Shown here: piece after piece, positions 1 to 8,381 of the stretch | How positions within the stretch are numbered: the stretch's first letter is position 1 | Layout of the letters: every line of letters begins with the position of its first letter | Source of the DNA: an uncultured Paraburkholderia sp. | Lineage (GTDB): Bacteria; Pseudomonadota; Gammaproteobacteria; Burkholderiales; Burkholderiaceae | DNA length: 64,000 bases | Direction of reading: 5' to 3' | Assembly: GCA_940746715.1 (NCBI GenBank) | Contig: CALNWN010000009.1 | Coordinates: 160,551 to 224,550 of the forward strand | Made by a program: the position numbers and the translations under genes | Notes under the pieces: generated by a model | Databases searched by the model: none | Told to the model about the DNA's origin: nothing | Seen by the model: the letters and a program-made list of their open reading frames with translations, nothing else

Positions 1-250
1 GAAGCATGCGCCGGCGCCGAGCGCCGCGATGCGCCCCGCCGGCGTGTTGATGTTCAATGCGGGCGTCGATCTTCTGCCCGACTGGGCTCAGGCGATGCTG
101 GGGTTCGAGCGTCACGCGCTGATGCGCCGTGCGGTGGCGCGACCTGGCGTGCGCGCCGTCGCACCTGTTATCAGATGGGCGCTGGTGAATGGCGTGTCGA
201 AGCGGGCGCGCCGCCGGGTTGCGGCTAAGCCTGAGGGCGGCTCACGCTGA
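1..250 (+). CDS. C-terminal fragment, probable MpaB-family (DUF2236) oxygenase
   Basis: The open frame begins before the window edge (codons in phase from base 2) and ends with TGA at 248-250, so only about 82 C-terminal residues are visible. The segment GVDLLPDWAQAMLGF followed by a basic, alanine-rich tail resembles the C-terminal end of DUF2236/MpaB-like oxygenases, where a GLLPPWA..ML motif is common. None of the heme-ligand region is present, so the family call rests on the tail alone. It converges with the phosphatase gene on the opposite strand. Confidence 0.45.
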   Translation, partial: KHAPAPSAAMRPAGVLMFNAGVDLLPDWAQAMLGFERHALMRRAVARPGVRAVAPVIRWALVNGVSKRARRRVAAKPEGGSR

Positions 251-320
251 GCTGAGCCGCGCCGCGCCGTGTGGTCCCGCGCGTAGCGCGTGCGTGGCGT
301 GCGTGGCGTGCGTTGCATGA

Positions 321-992
321 TTAGCGCCCCGGTTCCGGAACCTTCTTGAAACTGTCGTCGGCGCTGGGCGTATCGAGATGCGATACGTCGCCCCACGACA
401 CGATCGTCGCGCGGCCGTCGGCGAAATCGACCACATTCACGCTCGTGTTGAGCAACGTGTAGTCGCGCGGGGCATCCAGCGACAAACCACATGCAAAACG
501 CCGCACGCAATCCAGCACGCCGCCGTGCGCAACGCAGGCGATCCGGCCGCCGGGATGCGCGGCAACGAGCGGCTCGATGGCATGCAGCACGCGATGGTAG
601 AACACGCGCTGCGACTCTCCCTCCGGCGGTGCGAAGCCGGGGTCGCGAGTTTGCCAATGCGCGTATTCGTCCGGGAAACGCTCGGCGATTTCATCGCTGT
701 CGTGGCCCTGAAACGCGCCATAGGAGCGCTCGCGCATGCCTTCGCGCAACAGTACCGGCAAGCCGAGCGCGTCGGCGATCGGCTGAGCGGTTTGCCGCGC
801 GCGCTGCAGGTCGCTCGAATAGATCGCGTCGAGCCGCGCGCCGTTCCGCACTTCGGCGGCGATACGACGCGCGAGGTGTTGCGCCTGGGCAAGACCCACC
901 GCCGCAAGCGGAATTTCGATATGCCCTTGAATACGCTTGATGCGGTTCCAGTCGGTCTCGCCGTGCCGAATAAACAGGATCTGCGCGGTCAT
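321..992 (-). CDS. histidine phosphatase family protein (phosphoglycerate mutase-like)
   Basis: This 223-residue cytosolic protein belongs to the histidine phosphatase (branch 1) superfamily. The phospho-acceptor motif RHGET is at residues 9-13 (His10). The acid/base region RERSYGAFQG is near residue 90, and the second catalytic histidine lies in CVAHGG near residue 156. Length and motifs fit the GpmB/CobC-like group that hydrolyses phosphate monoesters. The true substrate cannot be read from sequence. It is the last gene of a minus-strand tyrS-dtd-phosphatase set, 66 bases after dtd. Confidence 0.88.
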   Translation of the reverse strand: MTAQILFIRHGETDWNRIKRIQGHIEIPLAAVGLAQAQHLARRIAAEVRNGARLDAIYSSDLQRARQTAQPIADALGLPVLLREGMRERSYGAFQGHDSDEIAERFPDEYAHWQTRDPGFAPPEGESQRVFYHRVLHAIEPLVAAHPGGRIACVAHGGVLDCVRRFACGLSLDAPRDYTLLNTSVNVVDFADGRATIVSWGDVSHLDTPSADDSFKKVPEPGR

Positions 993-1058
993 GGGATCAG
1001 GGTGGACGCTGTTCGCCGGTTGTGCCGAGCCGCTATTGTCGCAAGAACCGCGCGGAGC

Positions 1059-1529
1059 TCAGGCGTTGGTCTGCAGCCAGAACGTGACGGGCCCGTCGTT
1101 GACGAGCGAAACCTGCATGTCCGCGCCGAATTCGCCCGTCTCGACGATGGGATGCTTCGCGCGCGCCGCCGCAACGAAATAGTCAAAGAGGCGCTTGCCT
1201 TCGTCCGGGGGCGCGGCTGGTGTGAAGCTCGGACGCAGGCCGCTGTTGGTGTCCGCCGCCAGCGTGAATTGCGAAACCAGCAGCAAGCCGCCCGCGCGGC
1301 CCGCGCCATCCAGATTCTGTACCGACAGGTTCATCTTGCCCGCCGCGTCGCTGAATACGCGGTAGCCGAGCACTTTTGCCAGCAGCCGGTCGGCCGCAGC
1401 CTCGGTGTCGCCGCGCTCGGCGCAGACGAGCGCGAGCAGGCCGGCGTCGATCGCGCCCGTCACGCGCTCGTTCTCGCCGTCCGCGACGCGCACTTCGGCA
1501 CGCCGCACGCGTTGAATCAGCGCGATCAT
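1059..1529 (-). CDS. dtd: D-aminoacyl-tRNA deacylase
   Basis: The 156-residue protein hydrolyses D-amino acids and glycine mischarged on tRNA, acting in translation quality control. The family hallmarks are present: SQFTLAAD near residue 84, NSGLRPSF near residue 95, and the C-terminal cross-subunit motif NDGPVTF near residue 145, which contains the GP dipeptide that enforces chirality. Length is normal for bacterial DTD1. It lies 43 bases downstream of tyrS on the same strand. The pairing is sensible because TyrRS is a known source of D-Tyr-tRNA. Confidence 0.95.
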   Translation of the reverse strand: MIALIQRVRRAEVRVADGENERVTGAIDAGLLALVCAERGDTEAAADRLLAKVLGYRVFSDAAGKMNLSVQNLDGAGRAGGLLLVSQFTLAADTNSGLRPSFTPAAPPDEGKRLFDYFVAAARAKHPIVETGEFGADMQVSLVNDGPVTFWLQTNA

Positions 1530-1572
1530 CGGACTGCCTCCGGCTTCGACATTCGGATCATGGCCTGCAGGC

Positions 1573-2823
1573 TCACGCAGTCAGCGTGACGCGCGCAAAG
1601 CGGCGCTTGCCGACCTGGACCACGTATTCGCCGGCCTCGACTTTCAGGCCCTTGTCAGACACCGTGGCGCCGTCGATCTTCACGCCGCCCTGCTCGATAT
1701 TGCGCAGCGCTTCGCTCGTCGACGACACGAGGTTCGCCTGCTTGAGCAACTGGCCGATGGCAAGCGGTGCCCCGGCGAGCACGACCGCCGTAATGTCGTC
1801 CGGCACGCCGCCCTTCGCGCGGTGATTGAAGTCGTCGAGCGCGCGCTCGGCGTCGGCTTGCGAATGAAAACGCGCGGCGATTTCCTGCCCCAGCATCACC
1901 TTGAAGTCGCGCGGATTGCGGCCGGCCTCGGCCTCTTTCCTGAACGCTGCAATCTCGTCCATCGGACGGAACGACAGCAGCTCGAAGTAACGCCACATTA
2001 GCGTGTCGGATATGCTCATCAGCTTGCCGAACATATCTATCGGTTTTTCGCTGATGCCGATGTAATTGTTCTTCGACTTCGACATTTTTTCGACGCCGTC
2101 GAGCCCTTCGAGCAGCGGCATCGTCAGAATGCATTGCTGCTCCTGGCCGTACTGCTTCTGCAACTCGCGACCGACCAGCAGGTTGAACTTCTGGTCCGTG
2201 CCGCCGAGTTCGAGGTCGGCGTTCAGGGCCACCGAGTCGTAGCCCTGCATCAGCGGGTACAGGAATTCGTGGATCGAAATCGGCACGCCGCTCTGGAAAC
2301 GCCTGGTGAAATCCTCGCGCTCGAGAATTCGCGCGACCGTGTAGCGCGACGCGAGCTTGATCATACCGTCGGCGCCGAGCGGCATCGACCATTCGCTGTT
2401 GTAGCGGATCTCGGTCTTTTCGCGATCGAGCACGAGCGCGGCCTGCTCGAAATAGGTCTTCGCGTTCGACTCGATCTGTTCGCGCGTGAGCGGCGGGCGC
2501 GTGGCGTTGCGGCCCGACGGATCGCCGATCAGCGAGGTGAAATCGCCGATCAGAAAAATGACCGTGTGACCGAGGTCCTGCAACTGTCGCATCTTATTTA
2601 GCACGACCGTGTGGCCGATGTGGATGTCGGGCGCGGTCGGATCGAGCCCGAGCTTGATGCGCAGCGGCGTGCCGGTCGCCTGGCTTTTCGCGAGTTTTTG
2701 CGCGAATTCGTCTTCGATCAGCAATTCGTCGACGCCGCGCTTCGTGACGGCGAGCGCGTGGCGGACTTCGTCGGTGATCGGAAAGACGGGGGCGGGGTTC
2801 GGCTTGTTGGACTCGGTGCTCAT
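1573..2823 (-). CDS. tyrS: tyrosyl-tRNA synthetase
   Basis: The 416-residue class Ic aminoacyl-tRNA synthetase charges tRNA-Tyr in the cytosol. The nucleotide-binding HIGH motif is at residues 68-71 and KMSKS at 246-250. The C-terminal ~65 residues form an S4 RNA-binding domain (the segment IEQGGVKIDGATVSDKG is typical). Length fits the TyrRS type with an S4 tail. The gene starts a minus-strand run with dtd and the histidine phosphatase, and is divergent from anmK. Confidence 0.97.
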   Translation of the reverse strand: MSTESNKPNPAPVFPITDEVRHALAVTKRGVDELLIEDEFAQKLAKSQATGTPLRIKLGLDPTAPDIHIGHTVVLNKMRQLQDLGHTVIFLIGDFTSLIGDPSGRNATRPPLTREQIESNAKTYFEQAALVLDREKTEIRYNSEWSMPLGADGMIKLASRYTVARILEREDFTRRFQSGVPISIHEFLYPLMQGYDSVALNADLELGGTDQKFNLLVGRELQKQYGQEQQCILTMPLLEGLDGVEKMSKSKNNYIGISEKPIDMFGKLMSISDTLMWRYFELLSFRPMDEIAAFRKEAEAGRNPRDFKVMLGQEIAARFHSQADAERALDDFNHRAKGGVPDDITAVVLAGAPLAIGQLLKQANLVSSTSEALRNIEQGGVKIDGATVSDKGLKVEAGEYVVQVGKRRFARVTLTA

Positions 2824-3061
2824 GCTGGAAACGTGAAGTCGCGAAAAAAATAGATTGTCCCATAGATGCGCGCCGCCGCGCCCACCAAAGCCGTGGCGGG
2901 CGCGCCTCTACGTGGCGATTGGCACGCCGCGCGCAAGTTCAAGGCCACACGGCCGCTTCATATTCGAGCGCGCTTGCGTCGATAATCTGCTACAACCTTC
3001 GCAAACGAGCGATCAGGAATGAGCCGTGAATCCGCAACGAATCATCGACAGGAGCAGTAAC

Positions 3062-4192
3062 GTGGCGCAAGACTCCGCAGACGGCGTCTATTTTGGTCTG
3101 ATGTCCGGCACGAGTATGGACGGCGTGGACGGCGTGGCCGTCCGCTTCGCCGAAGGCAAGCCGCCCGTCGTGCTGGCGGAGGCGTTCGTCGGTTTCGCCG
3201 CCGGCTTGCGCGAGGCGCTGTTCGCGCTGCAACAGCCGGGCGCCAACGAAATCGAGCGCGAGGCGCTCGCGGCCAACGCGCTCGCCACGCGGTATACCGT
3301 GTGCTGCCATGAACTGCTGCGCGGCTGCCACGTGTCCGCCGCCGAAGTCCGCGCCATCGGCGTGCATGGGCAAACGGTGCGGCATCGGCCGGAAAAGGGT
3401 TACACGCGGCAGATCAACAATCCCGCGCTGCTCGCCGAGATGATGCATATCGACGTGGTCGCCGATTTCCGCAGCCGCGACGTCGCCGCGGGCGGCCAGG
3501 GCGCGCCGCTCGTGCCGGCTTTTCACGCGACGGTGTTTGGCGCGAAAGACGAGACGCGCGTGGTGTGCAACCTGGGCGGCATCAGCAGTATCACCATTCT
3601 GAACGCGACCGGCGGCGTGCGCGGCTTCGATTGCGGGCCGGCGAACGCGCTGCTCGACGAGTGGGCGCAACGTCATCTCGGCAAGCCATTCGACGAGAAT
3701 GGACAGTTCGCGGCAAGCGGCCAGGTGGACCGGTCTCTGCTGAACGCGTTGCTCGACGAGCCGTATTTCGTCCAACAGCCGCCGAAAAGCACCGGCCGCG
3801 ATCTGTTCAACGCCGGGTGGCTGGACGCGAAACTGCGGCCCTTCGCGGCACTCCCGCCCGCGGACGTGCAGGCCACGCTCGTCGCGCTGACCGCGGTGAC
3901 GGTCGCGCGAGAAATCGAACGGCATGCATCGGATGCAAGAGCGGTCTATGTCTGCGGCGGGGGCGCGCGCAATCCGGAGATTCTGAAGGCCTTGCAACGG
4001 GCACTCGAAGACAGCGGCGTAAGCGGCGTGCCGGTTATGACGACGGACGCGCTCGGTGTGCCGCCAAGCCAGGTCGAGCCGCTTGCGTTCGCGTGGCTGG
4101 CGATGCGCTGCATCGCGCGTCTGCCGGGCAGTTTGCCGGCGGTGACGGGGGCGAGCGCCGAGCGGGTGCTCGGGGCGATTTACCCGCGCTAA
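3062..4192 (+). CDS. anmK: anhydro-N-acetylmuramic acid kinase
   Basis: AnmK hydrolyses and phosphorylates 1,6-anhydro-MurNAc to MurNAc-6-P in cell-wall recycling. The ATP-binding signature GLMSGTSMDG is at residues 12-21 and the GFDCGPANALLDEW segment carries the conserved acidic residues of the ASKHA-type active site. I chose the GTG at 3062 because AGGAG sits seven bases upstream. An in-frame GTG at 3026 would add 12 residues. From 3062 the product is 376 residues, normal for the family. The gene is transcribed divergently from tyrS. Confidence 0.93.
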   Translation: MAQDSADGVYFGLMSGTSMDGVDGVAVRFAEGKPPVVLAEAFVGFAAGLREALFALQQPGANEIEREALAANALATRYTVCCHELLRGCHVSAAEVRAIGVHGQTVRHRPEKGYTRQINNPALLAEMMHIDVVADFRSRDVAAGGQGAPLVPAFHATVFGAKDETRVVCNLGGISSITILNATGGVRGFDCGPANALLDEWAQRHLGKPFDENGQFAASGQVDRSLLNALLDEPYFVQQPPKSTGRDLFNAGWLDAKLRPFAALPPADVQATLVALTAVTVAREIERHASDARAVYVCGGGARNPEILKALQRALEDSGVSGVPVMTTDALGVPPSQVEPLAFAWLAMRCIARLPGSLPAVTGASAERVLGAIYPR

Positions 4193-4245
4193 CGCCCGGC
4201 CCGCCCGGCGGGCGCAGGGTGGGCTTCCGCGCCCTGTCCGCAACA

Positions 4246-4275
4246 AAAGAAACGGGGCCGAAGCCCCGTTTCTTT
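4246..4275. terminator. bidirectional rho-independent terminator (anmK/erpA)
   Basis: A 13-bp perfect stem (AAAGAAACGGGGC and its complement) around a four-base loop (CGAA) lies between the convergent anmK and erpA genes. The A-rich left end and T-rich right end let it work on both strands. Confidence 0.8.
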
Positions 4276-4304
4276 ATGCGAATACGCTGTTGTCTGCCTG
4301 GCCC

Positions 4305-4670
4305 TTAGACCGAGAACGACGAACCGCAGCCACAAGTCGTGGTGGCATTCGGATTCTTGATGACGAATTGCGCGCCGTTGATGTCGTCCTTGTAGTCGAT
4401 CTCGGCGCCAACCAGATACTGGTAGCTCATCGAGTCGATCAACAATTGCACGCCGCTCTTGTTCATGACGGTGTCGTCTTCGTTAACGGCCTCGTCGAAC
4501 GTAAAGCCGTATTGAAAGCCCGAGCAGCCGCCGCCCTGCACGAAAACGCGCAGTTTCAGGTCCGCATTGCCTTCTTCTTCAATCAGTTGCTTGACCTTGT
4601 CAGCCGCTGCGTCGGTAAAAACGAAGGGGGCGGGCATCTCGGTCACGGGTGTGTCGGTGACTGCGTTCAT
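4305..4670 (-). CDS. erpA: iron-sulfur cluster insertion protein ErpA
   Basis: This 121-residue A-type carrier delivers Fe-S clusters to apo-proteins. The three conserved cysteines are visible: Cys49 in [11 protein letters not shown] and Cys113/Cys115 in the C-terminal CGCGSSFSV. The motif set separates it from SufE/IscU scaffolds and fits ErpA of betaproteobacteria, where it usually lies beside rplM-rpsI as here. The gene faces anmK across a shared terminator. Confidence 0.95.
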
Positions 4671-4892
4671 TCGAACTCTCCAGAAAACTTCTAACCGCTA
4701 TTGTAGGGCTGATCTCAATATCGTGCTGAAGCCCACAAAATCAATGGGTTCTTACAGGATCCGCGCGCGACGGCGGCAGCGGGAGACGAATTGGCGCTCA
4801 GCGGCCGCCACGGCGAGGCACGGCATGAGGCACGGCGGCGGCGGCGCGTCGAATTGGCTGCGTCAGCATCCACTGGTCACGGCAAAGGCATA

Positions 4893-4928
4893 AAAAAGCC
4901 GCCTTCGCGACAGCGTTGGCGGCTTTTG
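4893..4928 (-). terminator. rho-independent terminator after rpsI
   Basis: A ten-bp stem (AAAAGCCGCC paired with GGCGGCTTTT at 4918-4927) with a 14-base loop is followed on the minus strand by an uninterrupted T run. It sits 39 bases after the rpsI stop codon and ends the rplM-rpsI operon. Confidence 0.75.
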
Positions 4929-4966
4929 CTGCGTTCCGGCGATAAACCGGTTCGCACCCGAAACGA

Positions 4967-5359
4967 TTAACGCTTCGAGAATTGCTTGCGGCGACGTGCC
5001 TTGTGGAAACCGACCTTCTTACGTTCCACTTCACGAGCGTCACGCGTCACGAAGCCAGCCTTCGACAGTTCCGGCTTCAGCGTTGCGTCGTAGTCCATCA
5101 GCGCGCGGGTGATGCCGTGGCGAACCGCACCGGCTTGACCCGTTTCACCGCCGCCCGTCACGTTGACCTTGATGTCGAACGTGGCAGCGTGGTTCGTGAA
5201 TTCCAGCGGCTGACGCACGATCATCAGCGACGTTTCGCGCGAGAAGTAGTCGGCGATAGGCTTGCCGTTCACAACGATGTCGCCCTTGCCTGCCTTGATG
5301 AACACGCGTGCGACGGCGCTCTTGCGGCGGCCCGTGCCGTAATTCCAGTTACCGATCAT
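4967..5359 (-). CDS. rpsI: 30S ribosomal protein S9
   Basis: The 130-residue small-subunit protein uS9 begins MIGNWNYGTGRRKSAVARV and ends with the basic tail KARRRKQFSKR, which reaches the P-site tRNA. Both ends are diagnostic and the length is normal. It lies 11 bases downstream of rplM, the usual bacterial rplM-rpsI pair, and the pair shares the promoter at 5922-5951. Confidence 0.98.
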   Translation of the reverse strand: MIGNWNYGTGRRKSAVARVFIKAGKGDIVVNGKPIADYFSRETSLMIVRQPLEFTNHAATFDIKVNVTGGGETGQAGAVRHGITRALMDYDATLKPELSKAGFVTRDAREVERKKVGFHKARRRKQFSKR

Positions 5360-5370
5360 GTGGGCTCCCC

Positions 5371-5799
5371 TTAGATCTCGAGCGCCTTCGGCTGTTGTGC
5401 CGAATGCGGATGCGTTGCGTCAGCGTAGACCTTCAGCTTCTTGATCATCGCGTAGCCGAGCGGGCCCTTCGGCAGCATGCCCTTGACCGCCTTCTCGAGC
5501 GCGCGGCCCGGGAAGCGTTCCTGCATCTTGCCGAACGTCGTTTCATAGATACCGCCCGGGTAGCCCGAGTGACGGTAATACTTCTTGTCAGTGGTCTTGT
5601 TGCCCGTGACCTTCAGCTTGCCTGCGTTGATAACGATGATGAAATCACCGGTGTCGACGTGGGGAGTGAATTCAGGCTTGTGCTTGCCGCGAAGACAGTG
5701 TGCCACTTCGCTGGCGACACGCCCGAGAACCTTATCCGTCGCGTCAATCACGTACCATTCGCGCGCCACCTCATGGGCTTTTGCGGAAAACGTCTTCAT
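5371..5799 (-). CDS. rplM: 50S ribosomal protein L13
   Basis: The 142-residue large-subunit protein uL13 starts MKTFSAKAHEVAREWYVIDA. It contains the conserved core DKVLGRLAS-like segment and HTGDFIIVINA-like strand (here VDTGDFIIVINAGKLKVTG). It is first in the rplM-rpsI operon. A strong promoter lies 120-150 bases upstream, leaving a leader long enough for translational autoregulation, but I cannot identify a specific L13 leader structure by eye. Confidence 0.98.
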   Translation of the reverse strand: MKTFSAKAHEVAREWYVIDATDKVLGRVASEVAHCLRGKHKPEFTPHVDTGDFIIVINAGKLKVTGNKTTDKKYYRHSGYPGGIYETTFGKMQERFPGRALEKAVKGMLPKGPLGYAMIKKLKVYADATHPHSAQQPKALEI

Positions 5800-5921
5800 G
5801 ATCGATCCAAAAAATTGCTGCGCCCAATGTGTTGTTTTTTCCTGCTTGTAGTGCGCGCATCGAGGCGCGTGCAGGCTCTCCCTGTTCTTCCTCCGCGGGC
5901 GCGGATGCGGAAAAGGCTCGA

Positions 5922-5951
5922 ATTATAAAGGAATTTGCGACGTCAAGTCAA
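5922..5951 (-). promoter_or_regulatory. sigma-70 promoter for rplM-rpsI
   Basis: On the minus strand TTGACT (5946-5951) and a perfect TATAAT (5922-5927) are separated by 18 bases and point at rplM. The start point would fall near 5915, giving a leader of roughly 115 bases. Confidence 0.75.
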
Positions 5952-6061
5952 AATGTACGGGATTTGGCGCCGCAAGGTGTGGCCAAGGGGCAAAAAAGCG
6001 CCCCGCAACGGGCCGGCGCTCGTGCAAAAACGCGCACTCAAGCCCGGGCAAAGCGCAGGCG

Positions 6062-6148
6062 AAAAAAACCCGAACAAGTGGTTCGGGTTTAATCCACCAA
6101 AGGAGGAGGTGGAGGAGACAGTGGAGGTTGCGCACTGCTGCAACCGAT
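6062..6148 (-). ncRNA. candidate trans-acting small RNA with anti-Shine-Dalgarno repeats
   Basis: No coding frame is convincing here, but a complete small transcription unit is visible on the minus strand. An excellent promoter (6155-6183) is followed by about 85 bases and a strong intrinsic terminator: a 10-bp stem (6081-6090 with 6066-6075), a five-base loop and seven T. The 5' end folds as GGTTGC...GCAACC. The middle is a single-stranded CU-rich tract carrying CCTCC four times, complementary to ribosome-binding sites. This architecture is typical of Hfq-type or CCUCC-loop sRNAs that block translation starts. I do not recognise the family, and the targets are unknown. Confidence 0.65.
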
Positions 6149-6154
6149 GGAGCG

Positions 6155-6183
6155 ATTATATGAAGCATCCTTGTGCGATGCAA
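6155..6183 (-). promoter_or_regulatory. sigma-70 promoter of the candidate sRNA
   Basis: TTGCAT (6178-6183) and a perfect TATAAT (6155-6160) are spaced by exactly 17 bases on the minus strand. No gene start follows for over 300 bases, only the short terminator-bounded unit. A plus-strand TATAAT at 6211-6216 faces the other way toward the OsmC gene. Confidence 0.75.
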
Positions 6184-6483
6184 GAACATCTGCATTGCGA
6201 AATCGCATTTTATAATGTGGGGTTTGCGGACGCATCTGCCGGGATGCCCGCCGCTACACCGGCAGGTCAACGTTTCCCGACGCCGGACGTGGATCGGTTA
6301 AGGTCAACCCTTAAGTAAAACCCCCTAAATGCCCCGCACTATCCGAGCGCCGGCGCAACATGCCGCGCCGCAACACGCAAGCCGCCATTGCGCATAAATT
6401 TTCCGCCGAAGTCCCGTCGGGCGGACACTGGAAGGCCGGGCTACAATGCCGTCTCGATATTGCGCAGCGCGGTGGAGCACAGC

Positions 6484-6906
6484 ATGGAATGCAAAGTGAG
6501 CTGGATGGGGCAAGACGGCATGGCGTTCGCGGCCGAGACAGGCAGCGGCCACCTGGTCGCGATGGACGGCGCGCCGGAAGGCGGCGGCCGCAACCTCGCG
6601 CCCCGCCCCATGGAAATAGTCTTGCTCGGCACGGGCGGGTGCACCGCCTACGACGTCGTGATGATTCTGAAGAAAAGCCGTCAGGAAATTGCCGGTTGCT
6701 CGGTCACGCTGAAGGTCGAGCGCGCCAGCGAAGATCCGAAAGTGTTCACGAAAATTCACTTTCACTTCACCATGACCGGCAAGAACCTGAACCCGGCGAC
6801 CGTGGAGCGCGCGATCAACCTGTCGCACGACAAATATTGCTCGGCGTCGATCATGATCGCCAAAACGGCCGAACTGACGCACTCGTTCGACATCGTGGCG
6901 AACTGA
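6484..6906 (+). CDS. OsmC family protein
   Basis: The 140-residue protein belongs to the OsmC/Ohr superfamily of thiol peroxidases. Two conserved cysteines are present, Cys53 in LLGTGGCTAYD and Cys119 in DKYCSAS, in the pattern of the YhfA-like subgroup. The start at 6484 is preferred because it gives the family length and GGTGGAG lies upstream. An in-frame upstream ATG at 6388 has no such site. A TACAAT at 6442-6447 is a plausible minus-10. Substrate (organic hydroperoxide or other) is unknown. Confidence 0.88.
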   Translation: MECKVSWMGQDGMAFAAETGSGHLVAMDGAPEGGGRNLAPRPMEIVLLGTGGCTAYDVVMILKKSRQEIAGCSVTLKVERASEDPKVFTKIHFHFTMTGKNLNPATVERAINLSHDKYCSASIMIAKTAELTHSFDIVAN

Positions 6907-6978
6907 GCATCGCGGTCGGCGCGCCCGGCGCGGTTCGGCCCGGGCGCCAACGGGCGCGGCACGCGACTTCCGCGGAAA

Positions 6979-7012
6979 AAAATGCCGGCGCCTGAAAAGA
7001 CGCCGGCATTTT
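6979..7012. terminator. bidirectional terminator between OsmC gene and rnpB
   Basis: AAAATGCCGGCG (6979-6990) pairs with CGCCGGCATTTT (7001-7012) over a ten-base loop. On the minus strand it is followed by seven T, so it is well placed to end rnpB. On the plus strand it ends the OsmC gene. Confidence 0.8.
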
Positions 7013-7022
7013 GTTGTGAGGT

Positions 7023-7432
<410 letters not shown>

Positions 7433-7448
<16 letters not shown>

Positions 7449-8368
7449 GCGCCGATTTTAGCATCTGCGCGCCGGCCCGCGCGGAACACCGACTTATCGT
7501 CGTAAAAGCCCGGCCCCTCGTTCTGCCGCCAGCAGCCGGGGACGCCCAGCACCGGAAGCGGCGCGAACAGCCGGCTCGTGAGCGCTTCGGTGCTCAGCAA
7601 AGCCGCGCTGACCGCCTCGTCGAGCCACGCGTCGCGCAAAGCCGCATCCCATTCGAAGTAGGCGGGTGGCACGTCGACAATCCGCGCGTGGCCGGTGCAG
7701 GCCTTGAACGGCGCGATCAGCTTCTCGAGCAGCGCATGGCCGAAGCAGCGCACCTCGCAGCTCGCGCCCCACGCATCGCGCCGTTCAACGAACAGCGTGC
7801 GCCAGTCGAAGCCGCGCAGTGCGGCGCTCAAGGCCGGATCGGCCGACGCGAACAGCAGCGCGTTTTCGTCGAAGAGCGTCAGCGTGTCGCGCACTCCGCC
7901 GCGCGTCGGTCCGACGCCCAGCCGGTCTATGGCCGCCGACTGCCGCGCATTCAGCGCCGCCTTGATGCGCGGAAACGCAAACCACATCGACGCGTTGAAG
8001 AAGTCGTGCAGATTGTGGCGCGTCGGCACGCAGCCGGTGGACGCGATATGCGCCTCGTAGGCGGCGCCGGGCGGCAAGTCGTCCTGCGCGATGAACGCAA
8101 GGCGCTGGCCGCGGCCCGTGAGCTGGCGCGTCTGCGCGGCGTCGGCATTCATTTCGGCGAGCAAGGCGGCGTAGCTTTCGAGCGCCGCACGCTGCCAGCG
8201 CTGGCCGTGCGCGGCGAACTGCGCGAACCACGGCCTCGACCAGTCGATGGCGGCGAAGGCTGACGCGTCGGGCGCCAGCGCTTCATTTACGGCTCGCCGG
8301 CCCGGGCGCGAGCTTGCGCTCGCGTCGCGTCCGTGCGGCAGATCACGCACGTCTTCGCGCTCCGCCAT
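7433..8368 (-). CDS. DUF3025 domain-containing protein
   Basis: The 311-residue protein has the DUF3025 pattern, with segments such as LHDFFNASMWFAFPRIKA and DENALLFASADP that are typical of this uncharacterised proteobacterial family. It lacks a signal peptide. I chose the ATG at 8368, 14 bases after the pyrC stop, since the frame upstream overlaps pyrC. Its TAG stop (7433-7435) falls inside the 5' helix of rnpB, so the promoter of rnpB must lie within the last codons of this gene. Function is unknown; it is probably co-transcribed with pyrC. Confidence 0.85.
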
Positions 8369-8381
8369 CCTCAACCTCGCC

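Noticed and set aside
5935..6318. Plus-strand open frame of 127 codons across the sRNA region
   Set aside because: No ribosome site and no recognisable domain; its middle is the antisense of the sRNA and its terminator.
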